Shown: positions 15,073-24,817, numbered from the stretch's first letter. The stretch is DNA of 64,000 nucleotides from Bacteroidales bacterium (GCA_017509045.1 JAFWQP010000035.1:1-64000); one strand, 5' to 3'. Translations and numbers: made by a program. The notes: a model not told the origin generated them from the sequence alone.

Positions 15073-16068
15073 TTAGGGAGTACTGCGGAAGTAGAAGAGT
15101 CCGAGAATAATTTCGAGCAATAGGGCTGCCGCTGCCAATATCAGCCAGCCCATGTATTCGTCGTGGGTTTGTGCATATTGGGTGACATCGATTTTGCTTT
15201 TTTCCATCTCGTCGATTTGTTTGAATATCTTTTGTAGTGATGCTTTGTTGGTGGCACGAAAATACTGTCCATCGGTGGTGGAGTGCGCCATGTTGGTCAG
15301 CAGCTGCTCGTCCAGTTCCACGGGAACATTCTGGTAGTGTGTCCGACCGAATTGGTCTTTGAACGGGTAGGGCGCTAGGCCGTGGGTGCCCACTCCGATG
15401 GTATAGAGCCTGATTTTGTACATGGCAGCAATTTCGGCGGCGCTCTGTGGGTCTACAGCCCCTTGGTTGTTGACACCGTCGGTGAGCAGTATGATGACCT
15501 TGCTCTTCGCCTCGCTATCCTTGATGCGGTTGATGGCGGTGGCAAGTCCGTCGCCTAGGGCGGTGCCGTCTTTAATCATGCCGCTCTTCAGCTCGTGGAG
15601 TTGTCGCAGCAACACGCTGTGGTCGATGGTGAGGGGCACCTGCGTGAACGCTTCGCCCGAGAATACAACCAGCCCCATGCGGTCAGTCTTACGCCCGTCG
15701 ATAAAGTCGGCTGCCACTTTCTTGGCAGCCTCCAATCGGTTGGGCTTGAAGTCTTCTGCCAACATACTGCCGCTCACATCCATTGCCATCACAATGTCGA
15801 TACCTTCCACTTTCATCTCTTGGCGGCTGAGTTTGCTTTGTGGGCGTGCCAGTGCGACAACGACGGCACCTACAGCCACCATTCTTAGAGCGAACAGCAG
15901 TGGGTAGGCTCTTTGTCGAAATGTTTTGTGGATGCCCTTGAACAGGCTGATGTTGGAAAACTGCAAGGCAGGCTTCTGCTTACGATAGCGCAATACATAC
16001 CACACTATCATAAGTGGTATGACCAGCAGAAGCAGTAGCAGATATGGATGTGCAAATGTTATCTTCAT
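15073..16068 (-). CDS. batA: BatA: VWA-domain membrane protein
   Basis: A 331-aa protein: two N-terminal membrane helices (about 7-25 and 55-74), a VWA domain (90-285) with an intact MIDAS motif DVSGSM and the downstream Thr and Asp (KDGTALGD, LLTDGVNN), and a C-terminal membrane helix (about 307-327). The topology places the VWA domain in the periplasm. It is the first of two tandem VWA proteins in the operon and overlaps the upstream gene by 4 bp (ATGA-type coupling). It likely works with MoxR and the other Bat proteins in an envelope complex. Confidence 0.93.
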   Translation of the reverse strand: MKITFAHPYLLLLLLVIPLMIVWYVLRYRKQKPALQFSNISLFKGIHKTFRQRAYPLLFALRMVAVGAVVVALARPQSKLSRQEMKVEGIDIVMAMDVSGSMLAEDFKPNRLEAAKKVAADFIDGRKTDRMGLVVFSGEAFTQVPLTIDHSVLLRQLHELKSGMIKDGTALGDGLATAINRIKDSEAKSKVIILLTDGVNNQGAVDPQSAAEIAAMYKIRLYTIGVGTHGLAPYPFKDQFGRTHYQNVPVELDEQLLTNMAHSTTDGQYFRATNKASLQKIFKQIDEMEKSKIDVTQYAQTHDEYMGWLILAAAALLLEIILGLFYFRSTP

Positions 16069-16979
16069 TCCTCTTGTGTGCTTTTAGGTTGTTCGGTGTC
16101 GGCGGGATGCTCCTCGTGTTTCGGAGCGGTGAGCTTGACGAAGTTAACCGCTTGTGTCATTGATAGGTCGTGTTGGTAGGGCTGGGGTTGCGATTTGGCG
16201 AACTTAACCATATCGGCAGTCTGCAGCATCTGTTGTAGTTGCGACGACGCTTCCTCCGTGTATGCGCTACAGCTGTGGAAGGCATCGAGTGTTTGGTCAC
16301 TAGTCATCTCCGTCGAAGGGATGCTGTAGGTCTCCTCCAGATAGTTGCGCACAATGTCTGTCAGCTGTGTGTGGTATTCTTTTACCCGTCCTTGTTGCCA
16401 CAACTGTTGTTGCCGCAGTGTTTCAAGCGCGTCCAATGCACGCACGTCGGCAGGCAGCGGTGGCGCCTGAGGAATAGTGATGATAGGCTTGTGCTGCTTG
16501 ATGCGTATCACGATGAATATGATAGCAGCCACCAATGCCAGGATACCAAGCACAATGCCCACTACTTTGGCTATCTCGCCAAAGGTGTAGGGTTGGCGCA
16601 ATATGTTGGCAATGTCGCGTATGTTGGTGTTGGTAGTGTCCACATTGGGCACATCTTTCACGGTGATGAGCACCGAATCCATTCCCACATGCAGCCAATG
16701 CTCACCTTCCTCAAAGCTGGTAAGGGTGGTGCAGAAGTTTCCGTTGGTAGAGTCTATCCACTGGTTGACGGCAACAATGTCGTTGTTGGTCAAATCTTCA
16801 AGTGAGGGATAGATGGCAGAAGGCTCGATGGCAAGAACAGTCTGGTCGCCCAGCATGATGGTGGTGCTATCCAGCTGAAACTTGTAGCGGGTGGTCTGGG
16901 TTGACAGGAGGGTGTCCTGTGCCGATGCCGTTACACCTAAAACAGTCAGTAATAGTATTAATAGGGTCAGTCTTTTCAT
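16065..16979 (-). CDS. Bat-operon membrane accessory protein
   Basis: A 304-aa protein at the place where bat operons have a variable DUF4381-like membrane protein. A signal peptide (1-20, ending VTASAQ) precedes an extracytoplasmic beta-rich domain (25-130), one membrane helix (about 140-162, VVGIVLGILALVAAIIFIVIR) and a cytoplasmic helical region (170-280) with DIVRNYLEETYSIPSTEMT, typical of this group. A polar tail ends it. It is sandwiched between the DUF58 gene (12 bp upstream) and batA (4-bp overlap), so it is part of the complex by context. No catalytic motif is seen. Confidence 0.8.
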   Translation of the reverse strand: MKRLTLLILLLTVLGVTASAQDTLLSTQTTRYKFQLDSTTIMLGDQTVLAIEPSAIYPSLEDLTNNDIVAVNQWIDSTNGNFCTTLTSFEEGEHWLHVGMDSVLITVKDVPNVDTTNTNIRDIANILRQPYTFGEIAKVVGIVLGILALVAAIIFIVIRIKQHKPIITIPQAPPLPADVRALDALETLRQQQLWQQGRVKEYHTQLTDIVRNYLEETYSIPSTEMTSDQTLDAFHSCSAYTEEASSQLQQMLQTADMVKFAKSQPQPYQHDLSMTQAVNFVKLTAPKHEEHPADTEQPKSTQEE

Positions 16980-16991
16980 GTTATGTCGGTT

Positions 16992-17867
16992 TTATGCCCC
17001 GCGACGTTCGAATAGTTTCTTCAGTTCTTTCACATAGTCTTCGCCGGTGTACAGCACCGTTTGGTCTATGCCGTACTTCTTTAGCACCTCTTCCACCTTT
17101 GTCACATGGTTGGCATAGCGTGAGGCAAACTCGTCGCGGATGGCCTTGTCGGCAGTGTCAATCCAGATAGTCTCATCCGTTTCGGGGTCGTAGAACTTTG
17201 CCAATCCGAGGTCTGGCAGGCGGGTCTCCTTCTCGTCGGCAATGCGTATGGCAACCAAGTCGTGCTTGCCCGAAGCAATCTTGATGGCATCGGTGTAGTT
17301 GTCGTCGTAGAAGTCGCTGAGAAGGAATGCTGTGCACCTCTTCTTGATGACGTTGGTAAAATAGCGTAGTGCCTCCGCAAGGTCGGTGCCGTTGCTGGTG
17401 GGTTTGTAGGTGATGAGTTCTCGAATAATGCGTAGGATATGGCTGCTGCCTTTCTTGGGTGGGATAAACTTCTCGATGCGGTCGCTGAAAAGGATTACTC
17501 CCACTTTGTCGTTATTCTGTATGGCACTGAAAGCCAATGTGGCAGCCACTTCGGCGACCAGCTCTTCCTTGAACTGGTGGTGGGTGCCGAATCGGTTAGA
17601 GCCGCTCACATCCACCAGCAGCATCACCGTCAGTTCTCTCTCCTCCTCAAACACCTTCACATACGGGTGGTTGAGGCGGGCGGTGACGTTCCAGTCAATG
17701 CTCCGCACATCGTCGCCGTATTGATATTCGCGCACCTCGCTGAATGCCATACCGCGACCCTTGAAGGCACTGTGGTATTCGCCCGAGAACAACTGTCTCG
17801 ACAACCCTCGCGCCTTAATCTCTATCTTGCGGACCTTCTTTAATATGTCGTTGTTCTGTTGTTCCAC
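16992..17867 (-). CDS. DUF58 (VWA-like) protein of the bat operon
   Basis: A 291-aa soluble protein of the DUF58 family. The signature region includes GRGMAFSEVREYQYGDDVRS and IDWNVTARLNHPYVKVFEEE, followed by a degenerate VWA-like fold (LLVDVSGS, ILFSDRIEKFIPP, FLLSDFYDD). DUF58 proteins are regularly encoded next to moxR and are believed to be its partners. No signal peptide is present, so it should act at the cytoplasmic face. The stop lies 12 bp before the next gene, and moxR ends 78 bp upstream across a short TTGAAAA-repeat spacer. Confidence 0.92.
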   Translation of the reverse strand: MEQQNNDILKKVRKIEIKARGLSRQLFSGEYHSAFKGRGMAFSEVREYQYGDDVRSIDWNVTARLNHPYVKVFEEERELTVMLLVDVSGSNRFGTHHQFKEELVAEVAATLAFSAIQNNDKVGVILFSDRIEKFIPPKKGSSHILRIIRELITYKPTSNGTDLAEALRYFTNVIKKRCTAFLLSDFYDDNYTDAIKIASGKHDLVAIRIADEKETRLPDLGLAKFYDPETDETIWIDTADKAIRDEFASRYANHVTKVEEVLKKYGIDQTVLYTGEDYVKELKKLFERRGA

Positions 17868-17945
17868 TTATTAAATTGAAAATTGAAAATTGAGAATTGA
17901 AAACTTATTACTCAATCATTAACACATTCAACGAATCACGAAAGT

Positions 17946-18959
17946 TTAGGGCACATCCACTCGGTTGAGAATTTCGTTCACCACTTCCTCGCTGGTGACG
18001 TTCTCGGCCTCAGCCTCATACGTGAGGCCCACGCGGTGGCGAAGCACATCCATAGCTATGGCACGCACGTCCTCGGGGATGACGTAGCCACGACGGCGCA
18101 TAAAGGCGTAGGCCTTGGAGGCGAGAGCCAGGTTGATGCTGCCACGAGGCGAAGCACCATAACTGATCAGCCCCTTCAGCTTGTTCAGCTGGTACTGCTC
18201 GGGATAGCGGGTGGCGAAGACGATGTCGGTGATGTAGTTCTCAATCTTCTCGTCCATATATACTTCGCGCACGACGTTGCGAGCCTTGAGGATGTCGGCG
18301 GGCTTGAGGATAGGCTGTTGCTTCACCGTTTCGCCAGCCATCTGCTGGTGCAGTATCTGTCGTTCCTCCTCCTTTTTGGGGTAGCTGATGACCACCTTGA
18401 GCATAAAGCGGTCCACCTGAGCCTCGGGCAGGGGGTAGGTACCTTCCTGCTCTATGGGGTTCTGTGTCGCCATAACGAGGAAAGGCTCTTCCAGCTTGTA
18501 GGTGTTCTCACCGATGGTCACCTGGCGTTCCTGCATGGCTTCGAGCAATGCGCTCTGCACTTTGGCGGGAGCACGGTTGATTTCGTCGGCGAGGATAAAG
18601 TTGGAGAAGATAGGTCCTTTCTTGACGTTGAACGACTCGCTCTTCTGGCTATAAATCATGGTGCCCAGCAGGTCGGCGGGCAGCAGGTCGGGCGTGAACT
18701 GGATGCGGCTGAACTTAGCGTCGATGGCGTTTGCCAGCGAAGTGATGGTTAGCGTCTTAGCAAGTCCCGGGACACCTTCCAGCAAGATGTGTCCGTTGCT
18801 GAGCAGTCCTATCATCAGACTCTCGATCATGTGTTTCTGTCCGACGATGTTTTTGCGGAGCTCCATAGTGAGGGCATCTACAAATGCGCTCTCTCTTGAA
18901 ATACGTTCGTTCAGTTCTTGAATGTTGACAGATTCTTCCATATTATTAATATTGTTCAC
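17946..18959 (-). CDS. moxR: MoxR-family AAA+ ATPase (bat operon)
   Basis: A 337-aa MoxR ATPase with Walker A GVPGLAKT (about 68-75), Walker B ILADEIN (about 131-137), sensor 1 MATQNP and an arginine-rich C-terminal lid (VRAIAMDVLRHRVGLTYEAE). MoxR proteins are chaperone-like ATPases that mature or activate partner complexes containing VWA proteins, here the Bat proteins. It is the first gene of the operon. The start may be Met7 (18941) rather than Met1, since MEESVNI begins the conserved region. A TAATTTTGC box upstream (19041-19049) is a candidate promoter. Confidence 0.93.
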   Translation of the reverse strand: MNNINNMEESVNIQELNERISRESAFVDALTMELRKNIVGQKHMIESLMIGLLSNGHILLEGVPGLAKTLTITSLANAIDAKFSRIQFTPDLLPADLLGTMIYSQKSESFNVKKGPIFSNFILADEINRAPAKVQSALLEAMQERQVTIGENTYKLEEPFLVMATQNPIEQEGTYPLPEAQVDRFMLKVVISYPKKEEERQILHQQMAGETVKQQPILKPADILKARNVVREVYMDEKIENYITDIVFATRYPEQYQLNKLKGLISYGASPRGSINLALASKAYAFMRRRGYVIPEDVRAIAMDVLRHRVGLTYEAEAENVTSEEVVNEILNRVDVP

Positions 18960-19040
18960 TTTTTATATTTTCAGAAACAATTAGTGGCTGCCCTTCTTTT
19001 GGGTCAGCATTTCGTATAACGCAAAGCATTTTTTTTTATT

Positions 19041-19049
19041 GCAAAATTA
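19041..19049 (-). promoter_or_regulatory. -7 box for the bat operon
   Basis: The minus strand reads TAATTTTGC (TAnnTTTG type), about 80 bp upstream of moxR. The flanking sequence is A/T-rich and no -33 box is clear. Confidence 0.4.
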
Positions 19050-19209
19050 ATTTTTTTTTTAGTTTGACTGATTAAAGTGTATGAGGAAGCCGTCCAAGCA
19101 TAAGCGGAACGACAGCTCATTTTTTAAGGTTAATAATTATGCTAATATCTTATTTTGAATCTATTACGTCCTATTCTTACGCTTTTCATGTCCCCCTTAT
19201 GCATTCAGT

Positions 19210-19324
19210 AGTTATCCTATCGTTATACCTTAGTTATACTTTAGTTATACCTTAGTTATTCTATATATAATAGTATAACTAAGGTATAACTAAAGTATAA
19301 CTAAGGTATAACGATAGGATAACT
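19210..19324. repeat. perfect 50-bp inverted repeat (11-bp unit array)
   Basis: 19210-19259 and 19275-19324 are perfect reverse complements around a 15-nt A/T loop. The inner 38 bp (units of AGTTATACYTT) are the same sequence as the arms at 8558-8650. The outer part (AGTTATCCTATCG) is specific to this copy. The two hairpins bracket the whole bat operon. Confidence 0.9.
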
Positions 19325-19527
19325 GTAAAAATGAGGCATAGCGAAAGGGGAGGGGAGAGGCTGGGTCGGGGGGGGCGACGGATATTGCTTTGAGCGCCTT
19401 AGCGCCCATAGGGAGGTCCTTTTGCGGATGCCGTTTTTTATGGACTGTTTCTATTTAAATTAGGGGTCGTGTTGGGCGGTTTTTTTATTTTTTTTGCATA
19501 GAATATGTATAATACAAAAAAAAAATG

Positions 19528-19536
19528 TATCTTTGC
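19528..19536 (+). promoter_or_regulatory. -7 box for the T9SS beta-propeller gene
   Basis: TATCTTTGC lies 53 bp upstream of the ATG at 19589. The nearest upstream TTTG (19493-19496) is farther than the usual 19-21 nt spacing. Confidence 0.5.
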
Positions 19537-19588
19537 TAATTAAAATGTGATAATGAAAATTAAGTATCTAATTAAATAATAACTTCTT

Positions 19589-22500
19589 ATGAAAAGTAGA
19601 AAAGTACTTCTCGGCTTGATTGTGGGCTTCTGCGTCTGTTTGGCAGGCACTGCGACAGCCCAAAAAGCAAATTATCAAAGCAACAAACTTGTTGAAATCG
19701 GCCCCGACAATATCGGTGGTCGTGTGACGTCGATTGTAGTCGCCGGGCATCCCGACCAGAATTCTACCCTGCTGTATGCGGGTGCGGCTACAGGCGGCCT
19801 GTATTCTCGCTTGGTGTCGACTGTGGATACTGTATGGGAATATGTTCCTTGCTATATTGGCGATGAGGAGATTACCCTGCCTATCAGCAGCATGCTGAAG
19901 TTGAACGACAGCACTATCTTGATTGCTACGGGCGAGAGCTATTATGGAAGGGGCAACAAACTAAACAAGATGGCTGCATTGGGCCGTGGCATTTTCCTTT
20001 TTAATATGAATTCGAAGGAGTTCACCCCTGTCAATGGCACCAATCCTGGCACCAATCTTGATGCCAACTTTGCTTCTGTCAACGACATGAAGATGATGAC
20101 CGCCCAGGGTGTGTGCTATGTGTTTGCTGCCACCCCCAAGGGTCTGTTCCGTTGGGCCATTTCGCAGAACAGCGATTGGAATACTGCCCCAGTCCGTATT
20201 TTCGAGGGCGAAGTTCGCAGCTTGGTGGTGTCGAAACAGTTCAACCGTGCCTTCTTCTCCAGCAAGGGTAATGTGTATAAAATTAGCGATGTGATTAACA
20301 ACTCGGCTGTGGTGGATATTACTGGTAGTTGCACTGCCTTCGGCGCAAATGCTTCGGCTGTTGAGTTGGCTATTGCCCCGTCGGACGAGAGCTATATGTA
20401 CGCAATGGTGTGCGACAAAAACGGTTTGATGAAAGGCCTTTACCTGACTCGCAACACGAACAGCTGGCAGCTGCTTTCGTCAAGCACCGTGACCCCGTTC
20501 ACCAGCGCTGCTACGTCGAAGACTTGCGGCGCTGTCGCAGTCAGCCCCTCAGACCCCACGAGAGTGTTTTTGGGTGGAGCCAATGTGTGGATTGGCAAGG
20601 GCTATGTTGAGAATTCTCCCTATCAGTGGACTGTCGTTTCGTCGAACGAGAGTCAGCTGAACGGTGGCGACTATATGGCTATGGTTTATTCCAGCAATGT
20701 GTTTGTGCACTCTGGTATCCATCAGATTGTTCCCGACATGGTTTGGAGAGAGGATATCTCTTCCATGTACGAAGGCTATTATATCGTTACCGACGGTGGT
20801 GTGTATTATTCCCCCTCGGCCTCGCTTTCCTATTTCGAGAACTTCAACCGCGGTATGAACAATGTGCAGATTAACGGCCTTGCCGTCTGCCCCGACGGTT
20901 CTATTATCAGCGGTGCTAACAGTAACGCCTGCCCCTTTATCGAGGCACGTGTGGCTCACAATGGTGGCGACAACGCCACTACATGGTATGACCGCGAGGG
21001 TTCGCTGACCAACCACATGGCTAATGTGATTTGGAGAGGCAACGGCGGTACGGTGGCTGCATCGCGTTTCACGCAGTACTCGCCTCTGTCGCGCCGCACT
21101 GTGTTTGTGTCGTCGGCCAATGGCGCTATTGGTCGTGCCTATGCCGATTTCTCGAACTACACCAATACCCAGACTTGGACTAGCGACGAGGCCTTTATGT
21201 CCGACCTCGTGGCTGGCGGCCCCGCAATTGGTCAGCTTTATCTCTGGGAGACTGACAACAATGTCTACTCCAACGACAGCATGTCTTTCACCATCGATAC
21301 ACTCAGCTATATCAAACGCAATGGCGAACGCATTAACATCACCACTGGTTTGCAGGTGAGAAGAGGCGACTCGATTCTGCTGCTGGATCCTGCCCACGCT
21401 TCCTATCCCTTCTGGCATGTGTTTGACCACAACTTCACTGTTAGAAACGAGATGCACCAGCGTATTCCTACTCCCTATCTGAGCCGCTTGCTCGCCGTCA
21501 CGGTCGAGAATGATATGCCTCAGAATACTAATGTGTCGTACTGCTGGTTCCCCACCGACTTCCGCAAGGTGTATGATGGCGACAACAAGACCCGTTTCTG
21601 GAGCCACATTTATGGTGTGAATAGTGGCACTTCGCCCCATACCTATGTGCGTTACACCGCCATGTCGCAGGATGGCGACTGCGCCTTTATCGTGGTTGAG
21701 AACGACACACTGCATCAGTCGTATCTGGTGCGTGTGCACGGTTTGAACAATGCTAACTACAATGCTTCGGTCCCCGAGATTCGCGATATGCTGAACTATA
21801 AGATTCGCACCCGAGTCACTACTACCGACACGCTGATGGTGACTAGCGACAGCTACTTCTTTGGTCGTCGTATCTCTTCCATCTTTGTCGACCCCCGCGA
21901 GGGTAAGGATGCTGTGTTGCTGACATTCGACGGCTTTAATGAGGATGCAAGCAATGTGGTTTATATCAACAACGCTAGCGGCAACAATGCCACTATCTCT
22001 TATCTGAACCTGCCTACCAACATGCCTGCCTATAGCGCTATGATTGAGTACACCACGGGCGAAGTGTATGTGGGTACTGAGGATGGTGTGTATCATGCAC
22101 CGAGCGTTACGAGCAGCAATTGGCAGCCCTATGGCGCTTTCAAGGGCGTTCCTGTTACCTCCATGTACCAGGTCACCAACAACTATTCTAGAATCAAGTT
22201 TGTTGGTCACGACGGAGTCACCGAGGTGCCTTACGTCTTCCCCCGCACCAAGTATGCCTACGCTATGTATTTCGGCACCTATGGCCGTGGTATCTTTATG
22301 GACAGCACCTATGTCATCGACCACACCAACGAGATTGTCGACCCCGAGGATTATGCCGAGGAACTCGACATCCCCGCTATTGCCAATGTGGGTGAGAACG
22401 CCGTGAGAATGTATCCCAACCCTGCTGTTGACAATGCTACGATGGAACTGACCGTGTCGCGTCCCGGCAATGCCGTTGTGCGCATCTACGACCTTAGCGG

Positions 22501-22648
22501 CAAGGTGGTCTACACCGAGAATATGGGCCGTGTGTCCGAGGGCGTTCACACCTATGCTATCGACTGCCAGAAGATGCAGCGCGGTATGTATCTGGTCAAT
22601 GTCGTTATCGGTGGCGAGAAGGCTACTTCTAAATTGATTGTAAGATAA
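19589..22648 (+). CDS. T9SS-secreted beta-propeller-like protein
   Basis: A 1019-aa secreted protein. The signal peptide (about 1-24, ending GTATAQ) precedes a long beta-rich region with sialidase/BNR-type phrases such as YAGAATGGLYS, VFAATPKGLFR, TDGGVYYSPS and VGTEDGVYHAPS, suggesting one or two beta-propellers (about 30-450 and later). The last 85 residues form a type A T9SS sorting domain: VRMYPNPAVDNATMEL, then VVRIYDLSGKVVY, and the terminal KLIVR. I expect export across the outer membrane and attachment or release after removal of the tail. Substrate or ligand is unknown. It stands alone between its own promoter and a strong terminator. Confidence 0.88.
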   Translation: MKSRKVLLGLIVGFCVCLAGTATAQKANYQSNKLVEIGPDNIGGRVTSIVVAGHPDQNSTLLYAGAATGGLYSRLVSTVDTVWEYVPCYIGDEEITLPISSMLKLNDSTILIATGESYYGRGNKLNKMAALGRGIFLFNMNSKEFTPVNGTNPGTNLDANFASVNDMKMMTAQGVCYVFAATPKGLFRWAISQNSDWNTAPVRIFEGEVRSLVVSKQFNRAFFSSKGNVYKISDVINNSAVVDITGSCTAFGANASAVELAIAPSDESYMYAMVCDKNGLMKGLYLTRNTNSWQLLSSSTVTPFTSAATSKTCGAVAVSPSDPTRVFLGGANVWIGKGYVENSPYQWTVVSSNESQLNGGDYMAMVYSSNVFVHSGIHQIVPDMVWREDISSMYEGYYIVTDGGVYYSPSASLSYFENFNRGMNNVQINGLAVCPDGSIISGANSNACPFIEARVAHNGGDNATTWYDREGSLTNHMANVIWRGNGGTVAASRFTQYSPLSRRTVFVSSANGAIGRAYADFSNYTNTQTWTSDEAFMSDLVAGGPAIGQLYLWETDNNVYSNDSMSFTIDTLSYIKRNGERINITTGLQVRRGDSILLLDPAHASYPFWHVFDHNFTVRNEMHQRIPTPYLSRLLAVTVENDMPQNTNVSYCWFPTDFRKVYDGDNKTRFWSHIYGVNSGTSPHTYVRYTAMSQDGDCAFIVVENDTLHQSYLVRVHGLNNANYNASVPEIRDMLNYKIRTRVTTTDTLMVTSDSYFFGRRISSIFVDPREGKDAVLLTFDGFNEDASNVVYINNASGNNATISYLNLPTNMPAYSAMIEYTTGEVYVGTEDGVYHAPSVTSSNWQPYGAFKGVPVTSMYQVTNNYSRIKFVGHDGVTEVPYVFPRTKYAYAMYFGTYGRGIFMDSTYVIDHTNEIVDPEDYAEELDIPAIANVGENAVRMYPNPAVDNATMELTVSRPGNAVVRIYDLSGKVVYTENMGRVSEGVHTYAIDCQKMQRGMYLVNVVIGGEKATSKLIVR

Positions 22649-22661
22649 TAATAATTAGATG

Positions 22662-22704
22662 AAAAAAGAGGTACTGGTCGCCATGAACACAGTACCTCTT
22701 TTTT
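22662..22704 (+). terminator. rho-independent terminator
   Basis: AAAAAAGAGGTACTG (22662-22676) pairs perfectly with CAGTACCTCTTTTTT (22690-22704). It lies directly after the T9SS gene and 28 bp before tyrS. Confidence 0.9.
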
Positions 22705-22732
22705 ATATATAATACCTATTTTATACTTCGAC

Positions 22733-24010
22733 ATGAATAAAAATCTTGTTCAAGAACTGCAATGGCGTGGCATGATTCACGACATTATGCCCGGTACCGA
22801 AGAACACCTTTCAAAAGAACTAACAACGGCATACGTCGGCATCGACCCCACAGCCGATTCGCTCCATATTGGTCATTTGGTTAGCATTATGCTGCTCAAA
22901 CATCTCCAGATGGCTGGGCACAAGCCTCTGGCTTTGGTTGGTGGCGCCACAGGTATGATTGGCGACCCCTCCTTCAAGGCAGCCGAGCGCAAGCTGCTCA
23001 CGGTCGAAGAAGTGCAGCACAATGTGGAATGTATCCGCCAGCAATTGTCGCGTTTTCTCGATTTCGACAATCCCGTCAATGGAGCCGAAATCGTCAACAA
23101 CTACGACTGGATGAAAGACTATCTATTCCTCGACTTCATCCGCGATGTGGGCAAGCATATCACCGTCAATTACATGATGACCAAGGATTCGGTTAAGAAA
23201 CGTCTCGAAACGGGTCTTTCCTTCACCGAATTCAGTTATCAGCTGTTGCAGGCTTTCGACTTCCTTACACTCTACCGCACAAAGGGCTGCCGTCTGCAGA
23301 TGGGTGGCTCCGACCAGTGGGGCAACATCACCACAGGCACCGAGCTTATCCGTCGTATGGAGGGTGGCGAAGCCTTCGCCCTCACCTGCCCGCTTATCAC
23401 CAAGGCCGACGGCACCAAGTTTGGCAAGACCGAAGGTGGTAACGTATGGCTCGATGCTAAGAAGACCAGTCCGTATAAGTTCTACCAGTTCTGGCTCAAC
23501 TGCTCGGATGTCGATACCGCCCGCTATATTCGTATTTTTACTCTCTTCAGCAAGGAGGAAATAGAAGAGCTGGAACGCCAACATGCCGAGTCGCCTGAGA
23601 GCCGCATCTTGCAACGTGCTTTGGCAAAAGACATCACCTGCCGCGTTCATTCCGAGCAGGACTATGAAACTGCCGTTGCCGCCTCCGAGCTCCTTTTTGG
23701 TAAGGGTACTGCTGAGCAGCTCAACAGCCTCGACCGCGATACCCTGTTGTCGGTATTCGAAGGTGTGCCGCAGTATAATGTTAGCCGTAGCACCTTGGAC
23801 GAAGGTGTCAGCCTTATCGACTTAGCTGCCGAGGTGGGTATGTTCGCCTCCAAAGGTGAAATCCGTCGCGAGTTGAAGCAAAACTCCATCTCCATCAACA
23901 AAGTGAAAGTGGGTGAGGCCTGCCGGCTTACCTCTGCCGACCTACTACCCTGTGGTAGCATATTAGTACAAAAAGGCAAGAAAAACTACTACCTGCTGAA
24001 CTGTGAGTGA
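22733..24010 (+). CDS. tyrS: tyrosyl-tRNA synthetase
   Basis: A 425-aa class I aminoacyl-tRNA synthetase that charges tRNA-Tyr. The HIGH motif is at residues 45-48 (SLHIGHL), the KMSKS equivalent is K229-F-G-K-T233, and tyrosine-pocket motifs such as [11 protein letters not shown] are intact. A C-terminal S4-like RNA-binding domain (about 355-425, [18 protein letters not shown]) completes the TyrRS1 architecture at normal length. It is a single-gene unit: a terminator precedes it and another follows. Confidence 0.97.
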   Translation: MNKNLVQELQWRGMIHDIMPGTEEHLSKELTTAYVGIDPTADSLHIGHLVSIMLLKHLQMAGHKPLALVGGATGMIGDPSFKAAERKLLTVEEVQHNVECIRQQLSRFLDFDNPVNGAEIVNNYDWMKDYLFLDFIRDVGKHITVNYMMTKDSVKKRLETGLSFTEFSYQLLQAFDFLTLYRTKGCRLQMGGSDQWGNITTGTELIRRMEGGEAFALTCPLITKADGTKFGKTEGGNVWLDAKKTSPYKFYQFWLNCSDVDTARYIRIFTLFSKEEIEELERQHAESPESRILQRALAKDITCRVHSEQDYETAVAASELLFGKGTAEQLNSLDRDTLLSVFEGVPQYNVSRSTLDEGVSLIDLAAEVGMFASKGEIRRELKQNSISINKVKVGEACRLTSADLLPCGSILVQKGKKNYYLLNCE

Positions 24011-24048
24011 TTGCTCGTAGCGCCCTACTTTCGTGGTGGGCAAATAAT

Positions 24049-24075
24049 AAGGGCGACTCGTTTGAGCCGCCCTTT
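24049..24075. terminator. bidirectional terminator between tyrS and PepSY-like gene
   Basis: AAGGGCGACTC and GAGCCGCCCTTT form a stem with one mismatch and a 4-nt loop, with A and T runs on either side. It sits between convergent genes. Confidence 0.75.
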
Positions 24076-24105
24076 CTATTCTGTGATTAGTAAAAGCCGA
24101 TGGGG

Positions 24106-24588
24106 TTATTGTTCGTCCAATACCTCGATAATTTTACAACTGGTTTCAAACGAGATAACCTTCACATCAGTCTCCTTCTTGCAGAAGAGGAAGCCCTTCT
24201 TGCGGGCAATGCGGCACTGGTAGGTCATTTTGCCCTTCAGATTGCGGACATAGATGCAGGTGATTTTGTGTTTAGGAAACATCGAAGCCACCGAATCCCT
24301 TATGTCATGGGGATAGTATTTTTCCTCAATATAGTAGCGTTCTTCAGTGCTCTTAGGGGTGAAGCGGATGGCCTGCTTGTCGCCGTCGCTGTTGATAAAT
24401 GTCACCATATAGGCGGAGCTGTCCACAGCCATAGTCCAAGAGGCGTTTGTGGCATCTTTGGCTTGGTTTTGGAAGTCCTTAACATAGCGTACGGGTACGT
24501 CGCTCTCCTTCACATTCTTTTCTTTTTGGGCAAAAACCATTGTCTGGCACATCAATGCAAGTGCGGCAAGAACAATTATCTTTTTCAT
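24106..24588 (-). CDS. exported PepSY-like (DUF2874) protein
   Basis: A 160-aa exported protein. The signal peptide (1-20, ending MVFAQ) is followed by a region resembling the PepSY-like/DUF2874 fold: VRYVKDFQNQAKDATNASW, then AYMVTFINSDGDKQAI, then a tyrosine-rich helix and an RDSVASMFPKHKI segment. Such periplasmic proteins are common in Bacteroidota and are often compared to BLIP-like inhibitors, but their role is unknown. Two cysteines lie in the mature chain (ITCIY, YQC), with further ones near FLFCKK and ETSC. It is transcribed alone from a well-formed promoter at 24632-24663. Confidence 0.75.
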   Translation of the reverse strand: MKKIIVLAALALMCQTMVFAQKEKNVKESDVPVRYVKDFQNQAKDATNASWTMAVDSSAYMVTFINSDGDKQAIRFTPKSTEERYYIEEKYYPHDIRDSVASMFPKHKITCIYVRNLKGKMTYQCRIARKKGFLFCKKETDVKVISFETSCKIIEVLDEQ

Positions 24589-24631
24589 TTTGTGTTTTTT
24601 ATTTAGATATTAATATTTTCGTTTCAAACGA

Positions 24632-24663
24632 CAAAGATACTAATTATTTATTATACTGCCAAA
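24632..24663 (-). promoter_or_regulatory. promoter of the PepSY-like gene
   Basis: On the minus strand TTTG (24663-24660), a 20-nt spacer and TATCTTTG (24639-24632) match the Bacteroidota -33/-7 consensus, 44 bp before the ATG. Confidence 0.7.
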
Positions 24664-24784
24664 AATATTTTAGCTAAAAATACTTCATGTCGGGAAATAT
24701 GTGTGTTCTATATAGTTTTTTTTATGGGTATAGGCAGCTGTAGGGTATTGATTATGTGTGAAGAAAAAAATATTTGCCAAACTA

Positions 24785-24817
24785 TTTGGTGTTTTCGTCA
24801 ATATTGTGTAATTTTGC
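24785..24817 (+). promoter_or_regulatory. promoter of nfeD-floA
   Basis: TTTG (24785-24788), a 20-nt spacer and TAATTTTGC (24809-24817) fit the Bacteroidota consensus and lie 47 bp before the nfeD ATG. Confidence 0.7.

Larger units (their letters stand above)
18960..19588. other. intergenic region between divergent genes with large hairpin
   Basis: This 629-bp gap separates the bat operon from a divergent T9SS protein gene. It contains a candidate -7 box for each direction and a perfect 50-bp inverted repeat. No open frame here has gene-like features. Confidence 0.7.

Noticed and set aside
20549..22549. 666-codon open frame on the minus strand
   Set aside because: It lies fully inside the T9SS beta-propeller gene, has no signal or domain, and its His/Val/Gly-rich composition is typical of the reverse strand of a high-GC-third-position gene.
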